From: Sulfuritalea sp.
Lineage (GTDB): Bacteria > Pseudomonadota > Gammaproteobacteria > Burkholderiales > Rhodocyclaceae
DNA length: 64,000 nucleotides
Assembly: GCA_016712985.1 (NCBI GenBank)
Contig: JADJQA010000019.1
Location: 1 to 64,000 of the forward strand
Reading direction: 5' to 3'
Shown: piece by piece, positions 34,937-43,424 of the stretch
Layout of the letters: each line of letters opens with the position of its first letter
How positions within the stretch are numbered: position 1 is the stretch's first letter
Translations under genes and position numbers: made by a program
The notes under the pieces: model-generated
Databases searched by the model: none
The model's input: the letters and a program-made list of their open reading frames with translations, nothing else
Told to the model about the DNA's origin: nothing

Positions 34937-35611
34937 GTGAGCGCCCAGATCAATCTCTACCATCCGCGGTTTCTCAAGCAGCGTGACCCGCTTTCGCTGG
35001 GCAATGTCGTGCTCGCAGTCGTGGCGACCTACGCGATACTGGCGGCGGCCGGCGGCTGGGCCTGGCAGCACGCGGCGACGCGCCAGGAAGCGGCGACTGT
35101 CGCCGAGGCGCAACTCAGATCGGCGAAGGAGCGACTGGAGGCTGAGACCAGAGCCGCAGCGGCCCGCAAACCCAGCCCGCAAATGCTTGGTGAACTGGAA
35201 AACGCCGAGGGTCTGCTGCGCCGCCGTGTTGAAATCGCCAGCCTGCTGGAAAGTGGCGCCGTCGGCAGCATGGGTGGCTTTGCCGAGTTTCTCCGCGGCT
35301 TTGCCCGCCAGGCGCCCGAAGGCCTTTGGCTCACAGGCTTCAAGATCGGTTCCGGCGGCAATGACATGGAGATTCGCGGCAGCATGCTGAATCAGGCCGC
35401 GTTGCCGGATTACATCCGTCGCCTGGGCGCCGAGAAGGCGTTTCAGGGACGCAATTTTGCCGCCTTGACCATGAATCGCGTTGATTCGGCGCCGGCCGTC
35501 AGCCCCGCCGGACCGGGCGCCGCCGTGGCGCCGGCGCCGACTTCCGCCCCGCGCCCGATCGATTTCGTGCTGATGCCCAGGCAGGGCGAGGCGAAGGAGC
35601 CCAGGCAATGA
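34937..35611 (+). CDS. PilN-like MSHA assembly protein
   Basis: A 224-residue inner-membrane protein: short cytoplasmic N-terminus MSAQINLYHPRFLKQRDPLS, one membrane helix (NVVLAVVATYAILAAAGGWAW, residues 23-43), a coiled coil (TRQEAATVAEAQLRSAKERLEAETRAAAA), then the PilN beta domain (GSMGGFAEFLRGFARQAPEGLWLTGFKI...MEIRGSML). INLYHP matches the PilM-binding motif INLLP of PilN proteins. It starts with GTG directly after a repeat copy and ends in an ATGA overlap with mshJ. Confidence 0.8.
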   Translation: MSAQINLYHPRFLKQRDPLSLGNVVLAVVATYAILAAAGGWAWQHAATRQEAATVAEAQLRSAKERLEAETRAAAARKPSPQMLGELENAEGLLRRRVEIASLLESGAVGSMGGFAEFLRGFARQAPEGLWLTGFKIGSGGNDMEIRGSMLNQAALPDYIRRLGAEKAFQGRNFAALTMNRVDSAPAVSPAGPGAAVAPAPTSAPRPIDFVLMPRQGEAKEPRQ

Positions 35612-36348
35612 GCGCGCTGTCCGCACGATGGGCGGAGTGGGCCGGGAAGTTCGCCGCCCTGACCCGTCGCGAACGCGTCATCGTCTCCGCCGCGCTGGTG
35701 TTTGGCGGCGGCTTCCTGATCTACAGCTTCGCCATCGACCCGTTCCTGCAGAAGGCGCGCAAGGCAGCGACGGCGGAGCTTGCGGCCCGCAACGAACTCG
35801 CCCAGCATGACGCCTTGCTGGCCATGCTCAAGGCGCAAAATGCCGATCCCGACGCCGCCAATCGCAGCCGGCTGGCTCAGGCAAGGCAGGAACTGGCCGC
35901 CGCCAGCGAGCGGCTCGCGCGTTTTGAGGCGGGCATGGTGCCGCCGGCGCGGATGCAGGCATTTCTGCAAGCGCTACTGGCGAAAAACCGTGCCATTGAG
36001 CTGCTTGCCCTGAAAACCCTGCCGGTGACGCTGATAGGCGCCCCGGCCGCGGCGCCAAACTCAACAACGGCTGCCGGCGCGAGCGCCCAGAGTGCGACAG
36101 ACCCTGCCAGGGACAAGCCGGCGCAAGGCAGCGCCGCCGTCGCCGCCGAGGGCATCTACCAGCACGGAATCGAAATCACGCTCGCGGGCAGTTACAACGA
36201 TTTGCTGGGTTACCTTGCGGAACTTGAACGCATGCCGCAGCGGGTGATGTGGAACAGCGTCAGCCTCAAGGTAGAAAAGTATCCGCGCAATGTCATGGTG
36301 TTGCGCGTATACACCTTGAGCCTCGACCCGGATTGGTTGGTCGTATGA
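35608..36348 (+). CDS. mshJ: MSHA biogenesis protein MshJ (PilO-like)
   Basis: A 246-residue protein with one membrane helix (VIVSAALVFGGGFLIYSFAI, residues 24-43), a coiled coil to about residue 110 and a C-terminal PilO-like domain (GIYQHGIEITLAGSYNDLLGYLAELERMPQRVMWNSVSLKVEKYPRNVMVLRVYTLSLDPDWL). It starts in ATGAGCGCG overlapping the previous stop and overlaps mshK by ATGA. It bridges the inner-membrane platform and the secretin. Confidence 0.85.
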   Translation: MSALSARWAEWAGKFAALTRRERVIVSAALVFGGGFLIYSFAIDPFLQKARKAATAELAARNELAQHDALLAMLKAQNADPDAANRSRLAQARQELAAASERLARFEAGMVPPARMQAFLQALLAKNRAIELLALKTLPVTLIGAPAAAPNSTTAAGASAQSATDPARDKPAQGSAAVAAEGIYQHGIEITLAGSYNDLLGYLAELERMPQRVMWNSVSLKVEKYPRNVMVLRVYTLSLDPDWLVV

Positions 36349-36746
36349 CGTTACGTCTTCGGCTCCCGCTGTTGCTGGCAATATTCCTCGGGGCGGAATC
36401 CGCGCTTGCCCAGATGTCGGATCCAACCCGCCCGGCCGGAGCCCTGATGACGCAAGAGGCCGGTGGCGGTTCCGGCGCGCCTGCCGAGAGTGGCGTGCAG
36501 ACGGTGATTCTGCGTCCCGCCGGCAAGTCGGCCGCCGTGATCAACGGGCAGTATGTCGAAGTCGGCGGCAAGCTGGGCGACAAACAGGTGCTGAGGATTA
36601 GCGAAAGCGAAGTAGTGTTGATCGGAGAGGCCGGGCGCGAAGTCATCAAGGTGACGCCCGCCATCGAAAAAGTGCCTTCAAGGAAGAAGACACCCAGGAA
36701 GACGCCCGCCGCAAAACGGCGCACGACGGGGACCACGGAAAAATGA
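36345..36746 (+). CDS. mshK: MSHA biogenesis protein MshK (PilP-like)
   Basis: A 133-residue periplasmic protein with a signal peptide (MTLRLRLPLLLAIFLGAESALA). A short core reads MSDPTRPAGALM...VQTVILRPAGKSAAVINGQYVEVGGKLGDKQVLRISESEVVLIGEAGREVIKVTP and the tail is strongly basic (KVPSRKKTPRKTPAAKRRT). SDPTRPP-type sequence followed by a beta-sandwich is the MshK/PilP pattern of secretin partners. ATG 36345 is chosen over the longer frame because it gives the signal peptide and an ATGA overlap with mshJ. Confidence 0.85.
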   Translation: MTLRLRLPLLLAIFLGAESALAQMSDPTRPAGALMTQEAGGGSGAPAESGVQTVILRPAGKSAAVINGQYVEVGGKLGDKQVLRISESEVVLIGEAGREVIKVTPAIEKVPSRKKTPRKTPAAKRRTTGTTEK

Positions 36747-38494
36747 AATACGCAATCCATGCGCGCTGGATGGTGCCGCTGCTTGCCGGTGCCTTGGCCG
36801 CTTGCGCCTCACCGCGCAATGGCAACGAAGTGCTGGGCCAGATCAGCGATGTCCTGCTCAAATCCGCCACGGAACGCAAGCCGCCTTCCGCCGCCACCGA
36901 CAAGTCCTTGATGCCGCCGCTGGCGCCCGAGGTAGCGGTCGACGCTGTCGCGGCGGAGCCGCGCTTCGATCTCTCGGTGGTCAACGCTCCGGCCACGCAG
37001 GTTTTCATGGCCCTGGTTTCGGGCACCCGCTACAGCATGCTGTTACCGCCCGATGTCGGCGGCAGCCTGACGGTGAACCTCAAGGATGTCACGGTAATGG
37101 AAGCTCTGGATACCATTCGCGAACTCTACGGTTACGAGTACCGCGTTCAGGGCAAGCGCATTTTCATCGAGCCGAACACGATCAAGACCCGCGTCTTCCC
37201 GATCAATTCCCTGTCGAGCCGACGTCAGGGCAGCAGTGAGCTGCGCGTCACCGGCAGTTCGATGACCACCGCCCCCCCGGCCGCGGCGGGCGGCACTGCG
37301 GGAGGCACTGCGCCGGCGCCGCAGACAACCGGCCAGCCCGCCCTGCAGGCGGGCAATGACGCCAGTCGCGTCAGCATGACCACCGACAGCGATTTCTGGG
37401 GCGACCTGAGGCGTGCGCTGGCGAGCATAGTCGGCGCCGCCGACGGGCGCAGCGTCGTCGTCAATTCGTCGTCGGGGGTGGTTCTGGTGCGGGCCCTGCC
37501 GACTGAACTGCGCAACGTCGAGAAATATCTACGGGCAACCCAACTGATTGCCGAGCGGCAAGTGATGCTGGAGGCCAAGATCATCGACGTCACACTGTCA
37601 GAGGGCTTCCAGGCGGGCATCAACTGGTCGACCTTCAACGGGGTTGCAAACAGAACGTCGGTGGGCGTGGTGCAGCCAGGCACGACTCTCCCGGCCCAAT
37701 CCGGGCAACCGATTCTCAGTACTCCAAGCCGCGTGGCCGGCGCCAGTGATCGCGATTCAATCCTTCCCGGCGCCGGGGCATTTCTTCCCGGCGTCGGCGG
37801 CTTGATAGCCGCTTCCGCGCTCGGCAGGGGATTTTTCGGCCTGGCTTTCCAGTCGCAGAATTTTGCCGCGCTGCTGAATTTCCTCGAAACCCAGGGTAGC
37901 GTCTCGGTGTTGTCTTCGCCGCGCATTGCCACGCTCAACAACCAGAAGGCGGTACTCAAGGTCGGTACCGATGAACTGTTCGTGACCAATGTCACGTCGT
38001 CGACCACGACCACGACGACGGGCTCGGTCTCGGCGCCGACCATCACCCTGCAGCCCTATTTTTCCGGCATATCGCTCGATGTCACGCCGCAGATCGACGA
38101 GGACGGCAATATCATGCTTCATGTGCACCCGGCGGTGACCACCGTGCAAGAGGTGGAGAAAGTGATCGACCTCGGCACTCTGGGTACCTACAAGCTGCCG
38201 CTGGCGTCCAGTAACATCAACGAGACCGACAGCATCGTCCGCGTCCAGGACGGCAACATCGTCGCCATCGGCGGCCTGATGCGCCAGCAGCAGTCCGCCG
38301 GCCGCGCGCAACTGCCGGGCGCCACCGGCATCTTTGCCAATGCGCTGGGCCAGAACGTTTCCGGGTTCAGCAAGCGTGAACTGGTGGTCCTGATCAAGCC
38401 CACCATTATCGACAATGACCGCGCGTGGACGCAGGACCTCAAGGACGTTCAGGAACGCGTTCGGGTTTTCCCCACCGTCCGTCCCGCGGAATAG
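36743..38494 (+). CDS. mshL: MSHA outer-membrane secretin MshL
   Basis: A 583-residue secretin, a lipoprotein with lipobox LAAC at about residue 21 (LLAGALAACASPRNG). A STN/N0-type domain (FDLSVVNAPATQVFMALVSGTRYSMLLPPDVGGSLTVNLKDVTVMEALDTI) and N1 domain (LRRALASIVGAADGRSVVVNSSSGVVLVRALPTELRNVEKYL) precede the secretin core (QNFAALLNFLETQGSVSVLSSPRIATLNNQKAVLKVGTDELFVTN...LDVTPQIDEDGNIMLHVHPAVTTV). The end IVAIGGLMRQQ and FSKRELVVLIKPTII are typical. It forms the outer-membrane pore for the pilus. Confidence 0.93.
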   Translation: MKYAIHARWMVPLLAGALAACASPRNGNEVLGQISDVLLKSATERKPPSAATDKSLMPPLAPEVAVDAVAAEPRFDLSVVNAPATQVFMALVSGTRYSMLLPPDVGGSLTVNLKDVTVMEALDTIRELYGYEYRVQGKRIFIEPNTIKTRVFPINSLSSRRQGSSELRVTGSSMTTAPPAAAGGTAGGTAPAPQTTGQPALQAGNDASRVSMTTDSDFWGDLRRALASIVGAADGRSVVVNSSSGVVLVRALPTELRNVEKYLRATQLIAERQVMLEAKIIDVTLSEGFQAGINWSTFNGVANRTSVGVVQPGTTLPAQSGQPILSTPSRVAGASDRDSILPGAGAFLPGVGGLIAASALGRGFFGLAFQSQNFAALLNFLETQGSVSVLSSPRIATLNNQKAVLKVGTDELFVTNVTSSTTTTTTGSVSAPTITLQPYFSGISLDVTPQIDEDGNIMLHVHPAVTTVQEVEKVIDLGTLGTYKLPLASSNINETDSIVRVQDGNIVAIGGLMRQQQSAGRAQLPGATGIFANALGQNVSGFSKRELVVLIKPTIIDNDRAWTQDLKDVQERVRVFPTVRPAE

Positions 38495-38506
38495 TTCTGC
38501 GCGGCG

Positions 38507-39343
38507 ATGTATCTCGATCACTTCGGCCTCCGCGAGTTCCCGTTCGGCATCACGCCGGACACCAGCTTCATCTATTCGGCCGACGCGCACCAGGAAGCCC
38601 TCAACACGCTGCTGATCGGCCTCAACACGGGCGAAGGCTTCATCAAGATTACCGGCGAGGTCGGCACCGGCAAGACGCTGCTGTGCCGCCGCTTCCTGGC
38701 GACCCTGAGCGAAGACCAGGTGGTCGCCTACCTGCCGAATCCGATGCTGGAGCCGCACGTCCTGCTGATCGCGATTGCCGAGGAGCTGGGTCTCAAGCTG
38801 CAGGGCCTCGACCATCAGTTCCACCTCCTCAAGCAATTCAACCAGCATCTGCTGGACATGGCGGCCCAGGGAAAGAAGGTGGTGATCTGCATCGACGAGG
38901 CGCAATCGATGCCGCTGGAAAGCCTCGAGGCGCTGCGGCTGTTGTCGAATCTGGAAACGGAAAAGCGCAAGCTGCTGCAAGTGGTGATGTTCGGCCAGCC
39001 CGAGCTGGACCAGAAGCTGGCAAATCCCGCGGTGCGCCAGTTGCGCCAGCGGATAGTGTTCCATTACCGGATGCCGGGCCTGAAGCAGGAGGAAGCCACG
39101 CACTACCTTGCCCATCGCCTGCGCGTCGCGGGTCATCGTGACGGCGGCGTCTTTCCGTCCGCCAGCTCGCGTTTGCTGTTCCGCTGGTCCAGCGGCACGC
39201 CTCGCCTGGTCAACGTGCTGGCGCACAAGGCCATGCTGCTGGCCTATGGCGAAGGCAAGAGCAGGGTGAGCCGCGCCCACGTCACCCTCGCGGGCCGGGA
39301 TACCGAGGGCCTGTCCGCCCTGCGCTGGTGGCAACGGTGGTGA
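38507..39343 (+). CDS. mshM: MSHA biogenesis ATPase MshM (ExeA-like)
   Basis: A 278-residue AAA+ ATPase of the ExeA/GspA family: MYLDHFGLREFPFGITPDTSFI at the start, Walker A TGEVGTGKTLLCRRFL, Walker B KVVICIDEAQSMPLESLEALRLLSNLET, and FGQPELDQKLANPAVRQLRQRIVFHYRMPGL. It is thought to help secretin assembly. It follows mshL by 12 bases. The gap to mshN is occupied by a repeat copy. Confidence 0.92.
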   Translation: MYLDHFGLREFPFGITPDTSFIYSADAHQEALNTLLIGLNTGEGFIKITGEVGTGKTLLCRRFLATLSEDQVVAYLPNPMLEPHVLLIAIAEELGLKLQGLDHQFHLLKQFNQHLLDMAAQGKKVVICIDEAQSMPLESLEALRLLSNLETEKRKLLQVVMFGQPELDQKLANPAVRQLRQRIVFHYRMPGLKQEEATHYLAHRLRVAGHRDGGVFPSASSRLLFRWSSGTPRLVNVLAHKAMLLAYGEGKSRVSRAHVTLAGRDTEGLSALRWWQRW

Positions 39344-39523
39344 CTGCCCCCGCCGGGCCGCCCCAAGGGGACGCAGCCATCGTATGGAGCCGCGCAGCGG
39401 CGAACCACCGCCACCCACTGACTTGCGCAGGGGGGCGGAGGCGGGGTTGCGCGGAGCACTGCTCCGCGCCGCCGTAGCCGGCCGACAATGCAGTGTCGGC
39501 CGTGGAACGCGGGAGGGTAGTCC
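39344..39523 (+). repeat. Structured intercistronic repeat, copy 5, long form (mshM/mshN)
   Basis: Same order of parts as copy 2: GGGCCGCCCCAAGG in hairpin 1, GGAG-CCGC-GCA-GCGG-CGAACC as hairpin 2, a C/G-rich stem, CGCGGAGCACTGCTCCGCG, then GGCCGACA-ATGCAG-TGTCGGCC. The last stem differs from copy 2 at paired positions while the loop ATGCAG is kept. It ends GGGAGGGTAGTCC followed by the mshN ATG, a well-spaced Shine-Dalgarno. Confidence 0.85.
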
Positions 39524-40690
39524 ATGAGCCTGGTCAACAAGATGTTGCGCGACCTCGATGCGCGTCGGGCGGGCGGCGGCGACCGCGCGGCCTTTCCCGC
39601 GGCAGTGACACCGCTGGCGGCGCATCGGGAACCTGGCCGGGGTGGGTCGCATTGGTGGCCAGGCGTGGTCCTGGTGACGGCTGTTCTGGGGGCGGCGGTC
39701 TGGTACGGCGCGCAGCCAGGCCAGCCCGCCGCGCGTCCGCCAGCCGCTGCGCCGGCGGTACCGGTGACACCGGTGACACCGGCAGCCATGGTGCCAGCGG
39801 CAGCGCCGACGGCGCCCGAGCCAGTCAGCGTGCAGGCGCTCGCACCCCTCGCCGGCTTGCCCCCCCTGCGAATCACGGATCAATTATCCGGGACGCCGGA
39901 CGCGAGGCCTGGCGCGAAACCCGCAGCGGCGCCCCGAGCGACGTCCGCCGCGACCCCGGTCGTGACGTCCGCCGTGGCGTCAGCCGCTGCGTCGGTGCCC
40001 AAGCCGACGCCGGCAGTGCCGAACACGCCGGAGCGGCCCCTTGCCGGTGACGCGCCGTCCCGCTCGCCGATCACCTTGCCGCCGGTGCCGGTCGACACCC
40101 GCATCGACAAACAGATGCGCTTGCCGACTCCGGCTGAAAGGGCGGAGAGCGAATATCGCCGCGCGGTCCTGGCGCAGCGCCAGGGCAACCTGGAACACGC
40201 CGCCGTCGGCTACCGGACTGCACTGGAGGATTATCCGGAGCACGCGGCGGCACGGCAGACGCTGGCCGCGCTGCTGATTGATGCAAAACGCTTCGACGAA
40301 GCGGAAGAACTCCTGCGTCAGGGGACGGAACTGGCTTCGGTGCGTCTGGCATCGACGCTGGCGCTGGCGCGCCTGAAAGTCGAGCGCAACCAGGGGTCCG
40401 CGGCGCTGGATCTGTTGCAGAGGAATGCGGCGTCCGGCGAGCGTAGCGCCGAGTATCAGGGATTCCTCGGCGCACTGCTCAATCGTGCCAACCGCAGCGC
40501 CGAAGCGGTGGAGCGCTATCAGGCAGCCACGCGCCTTGCGCCCAACGAAGGTCGCTGGTGGGCAGGCCTGGGCATGGCGCTCGATGCCGCGGGAAAGGCC
40601 CCGGAAGCGCGCGAGGCCTACCAGAGGGCGCGCACCCTGCCCGGTTTGCCGGTCGATCTGGCGCAGCACGTCGAGCAGCGTCTGCGCTAG
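39524..40690 (+). CDS. mshN: MSHA biogenesis protein MshN (TPR protein)
   Basis: A 388-residue protein. The start MSLVNKMLRDLDARRAGGGD is the MshN signature. One membrane helix (WPGVVLVTAVLGAAVWYGAQ, about residues 46-65) is followed by a long Pro/Ala-rich linker to residue 200 and TPR repeats from about 205 (AESEYRRAVLAQRQGNLEHAAVGYRTALEDYPEHAAARQTLAALLIDAKRFDEAEELL, and further repeats to the end). It probably links inner and outer parts of the pilus machine. It ends in a CTAG shared with the convergent comF stop. Confidence 0.88.
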   Translation: MSLVNKMLRDLDARRAGGGDRAAFPAAVTPLAAHREPGRGGSHWWPGVVLVTAVLGAAVWYGAQPGQPAARPPAAAPAVPVTPVTPAAMVPAAAPTAPEPVSVQALAPLAGLPPLRITDQLSGTPDARPGAKPAAAPRATSAATPVVTSAVASAAASVPKPTPAVPNTPERPLAGDAPSRSPITLPPVPVDTRIDKQMRLPTPAERAESEYRRAVLAQRQGNLEHAAVGYRTALEDYPEHAAARQTLAALLIDAKRFDEAEELLRQGTELASVRLASTLALARLKVERNQGSAALDLLQRNAASGERSAEYQGFLGALLNRANRSAEAVERYQAATRLAPNEGRWWAGLGMALDAAGKAPEAREAYQRARTLPGLPVDLAQHVEQRLR

Positions 40691-41442
40691 TCCTTCAGCG
40701 CCCGCGCCAGCACGCGATTCTCCACGCGTGCCGCGCCGTTGGCCTTGAGGGTTCGCGCCAGTTCGTCGAGCGTTGCGCCCGTGGTCATCACGTCATCGAC
40801 CAGCAGCACGGTCTTGCCCGCCAGGTCGATTTCGCAGTCGAAGGCGTGACGGATGTTCTTTGCCCGCTCCTTCCAGGGCAGGCTGGCTTGCGGTGTGGTG
40901 TCGCGGCGGCGCTGAATGCGGCTGATCTCGAGCGGCGCGCCGAGCGCGCGGGCCAGCGGCCGGGCCATCTCGAGGGCCTGGTTGAAGCCGCGCTGCGCAA
41001 GCCGCGCCGCAGAGAGGGGAACGGGCAGGATCAGGTCGGGCTGGAGCGGGGTTGATAGCCGCGCCAGTTCCCCGGCGAGGAAGTCGGCGCAGGCGAGGCG
41101 GTGCGCATACTTCAGTGCCTGGATCAGACGGTCGACCGGAAAGTCGTAGCGAAACACGGCCTGCGTGGCATCGAAATGCGGCGCCTGTTTCAGGCAGGCG
41201 CCGCAGATTTCCGCAGCCGGAGTCGGCAACGCACAGACCGGGCAGCGCTCGCCGGTCAGGCGCGGCAGGCTGTCGGTGCACGCGGGACACAGCAGGCTGT
41301 CGGCGCTGGGGGCCGCGCACAGGAAGCAGTCCCGCGGCAACAGGGCGACGATGCAGGTTCGCGCCGCCTTTGCCAGACCCCCGACCGCACGCGCCGCAAT
41401 TGACAAGCCCGGCTCCTTCCACCAAGATTCGCGCCTCCTCAC
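40687..41442 (-). CDS. comF: ComF family phosphoribosyltransferase-like protein
   Basis: A protein of up to 251 residues. An N-terminal zinc ribbon (CFLCAAPSADSLLCPACTDSL...RCPVCALPTPAAEICGACLK) with four CxxC pairs is followed by a PRTase-type domain with the PRPP loop KTVLLVDDVMTTGATLDEL. Family members (ComFC, GntX) take part in DNA uptake or are of unknown role. The annotated ATG is 41442; TTG 41406, with AAGGAG 6 bases upstream, is an equally good start. It lies head to head with bioB and tail to tail with mshN. Confidence 0.85.
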   Translation of the reverse strand: MRRRESWWKEPGLSIAARAVGGLAKAARTCIVALLPRDCFLCAAPSADSLLCPACTDSLPRLTGERCPVCALPTPAAEICGACLKQAPHFDATQAVFRYDFPVDRLIQALKYAHRLACADFLAGELARLSTPLQPDLILPVPLSAARLAQRGFNQALEMARPLARALGAPLEISRIQRRRDTTPQASLPWKERAKNIRHAFDCEIDLAGKTVLLVDDVMTTGATLDELARTLKANGAARVENRVLARALKD

Positions 41443-41462
41443 ATTCTAGCGAGACCGCTGCG

Positions 41463-42440
41463 ATGACTGCCACAGCCGCCCGTCGAACCGCTCCGACCGC
41501 ATTTGTTCCGGCCCTGCACTGGACCACCGAGGCACTCGTTGCCTTGTTCGAGTTGCCCTTCAACGACCTGCTGTTTCGGGCGCAGCAAGTGCATCGGCAG
41601 AATCACGAGCCCAACGCGGTTCAGCTTTCGACCCTGCTGTCGATCAAGACCGGCGGCTGCTCGGAAGATTGCGGCTATTGCTCGCAGTCGGCGCGCCACG
41701 GCGAAGTGCAGAGGGAGGCGCTGCTGGAGCTCGACGACGTGGTGGCCGCGGCACGGGCAGCCAAGGACAAGGGAGCCACGCGTTTCTGCATGGGCGCAGC
41801 CTGGCGCGGCCCGAAGGACAAGGATCTCGACCGTGTCAGCGACATGATCGGTGCGGTCAAGGCGCTCGGGCTGGAAACCTGCGTCACGCTTGGCATGCTC
41901 AAGGACGGACAGGCCGAACGGCTGAAGGCAGCCGGCCTTGACTACTACAACCACAATCTCGATACCGCGCCGGAGTTCTACGGCCAGGTGATTACCACGC
42001 ATGCCCAGAGCGAGCGCTTCGACACCCTCGGTCAGGTGCGCGAAGCGGGCATCAAGGTATGCTGCGGCGGCATTGTCGGCATGGGTGAAACGCGCCGCGC
42101 GCGCGCAGCGCTGCTGGCGGAACTGGCCAACATGAGCCCGCCGCCCGAGTCGGTGCCGATCAACCAGTTGGTTCCGATGCCCGGTACGCCTTTGGAAAAT
42201 GCGCCGCCGCTGGATCCATTCGAGTTCGTGCGCACCATCGCGGTGGCGCGCATCAGCATGCCGGGCTCGATGGTCCGACTCTCCGCCGGGCGCCAGGAGA
42301 TGAGCGACGAACTGCAGGCGCTGTGTTTCCTCGCGGGGGCGAATTCGATTTTCTACGGTGACAAACTGCTGACGGCCGGCAACCCGGAAGCCGATCGCGA
42401 CGAGGCGCTGTTCGCCCGCCTGGGACTCAAGGCCGCCTAG
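41463..42440 (+). CDS. bioB: Biotin synthase
   Basis: A 325-residue radical SAM enzyme that inserts sulfur into dethiobiotin. The [4Fe-4S] motif is CSEDCGYCSQSA (CxxxCxxC, about residues 66-73). The second cluster ligands lie in RFCMGAAWRGPKD, CVTLGMLKDG and GIKVCCGGIVGMGET, with the Arg ligand in ISMPGSMVRLSAGRQEM. It is intact. ATG 41463 is the conserved start. bioC follows 8 bases later. Confidence 0.96.
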   Translation: MTATAARRTAPTAFVPALHWTTEALVALFELPFNDLLFRAQQVHRQNHEPNAVQLSTLLSIKTGGCSEDCGYCSQSARHGEVQREALLELDDVVAAARAAKDKGATRFCMGAAWRGPKDKDLDRVSDMIGAVKALGLETCVTLGMLKDGQAERLKAAGLDYYNHNLDTAPEFYGQVITTHAQSERFDTLGQVREAGIKVCCGGIVGMGETRRARAALLAELANMSPPPESVPINQLVPMPGTPLENAPPLDPFEFVRTIAVARISMPGSMVRLSAGRQEMSDELQALCFLAGANSIFYGDKLLTAGNPEADRDEALFARLGLKAA

Positions 42441-42447
42441 CGCCGTC

Positions 42448-43275
42448 GTGCGCAGCGACTTCGCCGCCGCGGCCGAATCCTACGATTCGGCCGCGGTCCT
42501 CGCCCGCGAAGTGGGCGCCCGCATGGCGGCCCGGCTGGATCTGGTCAAGATCGCCCCGCGACGTGTCGCCGACATCGGGTGTGCCACGGGCGACGGCATT
42601 CGCGAATTGCAGCGACGCTATGGCGCGGGGCGGGGCAATCTCGCGCTCGCCATCGACTATGCGTTGCCGATGCTGCGCACCGTGCGCAGCCGCGTCCCGC
42701 TGGTGCAGCGTTTGACCGGACGTGGCCCGCGCCTGGTCAATGCCGACGTGCGTGCCTTGCCGCTGGCCGCCAATACCCTCGGTCTGGTCTGGTCGAATCT
42801 GGTGCTGCACTGGCTGGATGATCCGCTGCCCGCCTTGCGGGAATTGCAGCGTGTGCTGGAAGTCGGCGGCCTGCTGAGCTTTGCCACGCTTGGCCCCGAC
42901 ACGCTGAAGGAGCTTCGAGCTGCATCCGCGATGGTCGGCGCTGACGATACGACGAAGCGCTTTCTAGACATGCACGACCTGGGCGATATGCTGGTTGCCG
43001 CGGGGTTTGGCGATCCGGTGATGGACATGGAGATGATCACCCTGACCTATGCGACACCGCGCGCCTTTCTCACCGACCAGCGCCGCCTCGGGGTGCGCGA
43101 CGCATTGCTGGGTCGGCAGGGCTGGCGCGACTGGCGCCGGCTGCTCAGGGTCTGGCCGCGGAATGCCGACGGACGCCTGCCGGCCTGTTTTGAAATCGTG
43201 TACGGCCACGCCTGGAAGCCCGAGCCGCGGCAAATCGCCGACGGGCGAGCGGTAGTGAAATTCCATTCGCGATGA
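42448..43275 (+). CDS. bioC: Malonyl-ACP O-methyltransferase BioC
   Basis: A 275-residue SAM-dependent methyltransferase that starts the biotin pathway by masking malonyl-ACP. The N-terminus RSDFAAAAESYDSAAVLAREVGARMAARLDL is typical of BioC, motif I is VADIGCATGDGIREL, and NLVLHWLDDPLPALRELQRVLEVGGLLSFATLGPDTLKELR is the family hallmark. The start is GTG 42448. The last codon overlaps the next small gene as ATGA. Together with bioB it forms a partial biotin operon; bioA, bioD and bioF are elsewhere. Confidence 0.9.
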   Translation: MRSDFAAAAESYDSAAVLAREVGARMAARLDLVKIAPRRVADIGCATGDGIRELQRRYGAGRGNLALAIDYALPMLRTVRSRVPLVQRLTGRGPRLVNADVRALPLAANTLGLVWSNLVLHWLDDPLPALRELQRVLEVGGLLSFATLGPDTLKELRAASAMVGADDTTKRFLDMHDLGDMLVAAGFGDPVMDMEMITLTYATPRAFLTDQRRLGVRDALLGRQGWRDWRRLLRVWPRNADGRLPACFEIVYGHAWKPEPRQIADGRAVVKFHSR

Positions 43276-43424
43276 AGCGCGCAAGGCAAAGGACGATCCG
43301 TCCGCGCAATCCCCTGGCGATCGATCCGTTGCTGCGCAAGGGTGGCGCACACCAGCGCAAGGACAAGCGCGCCAGCCGGGCGCGGCAGAAGGCCGCATCG
43401 CGGCGCCGCGGTGATGAAAGCTGA
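43272..43424 (+). CDS. Small, highly basic hypothetical protein (50 aa)
   Basis: The ATGA overlap with bioC gives a 50-residue product, MKRARQRTIRPRNPLAIDPL, then LRKGGAHQRKDKRASRARQK and a basic end. About 20 residues are Arg or Lys. It has no signal peptide or membrane segment. NPLAIDPLLRKGG looks like a short conserved motif. It is probably co-translated with bioC; nucleic-acid contact is a guess from charge alone. Confidence 0.5.
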   Translation: MKRARQRTIRPRNPLAIDPLLRKGGAHQRKDKRASRARQKAASRRRGDES

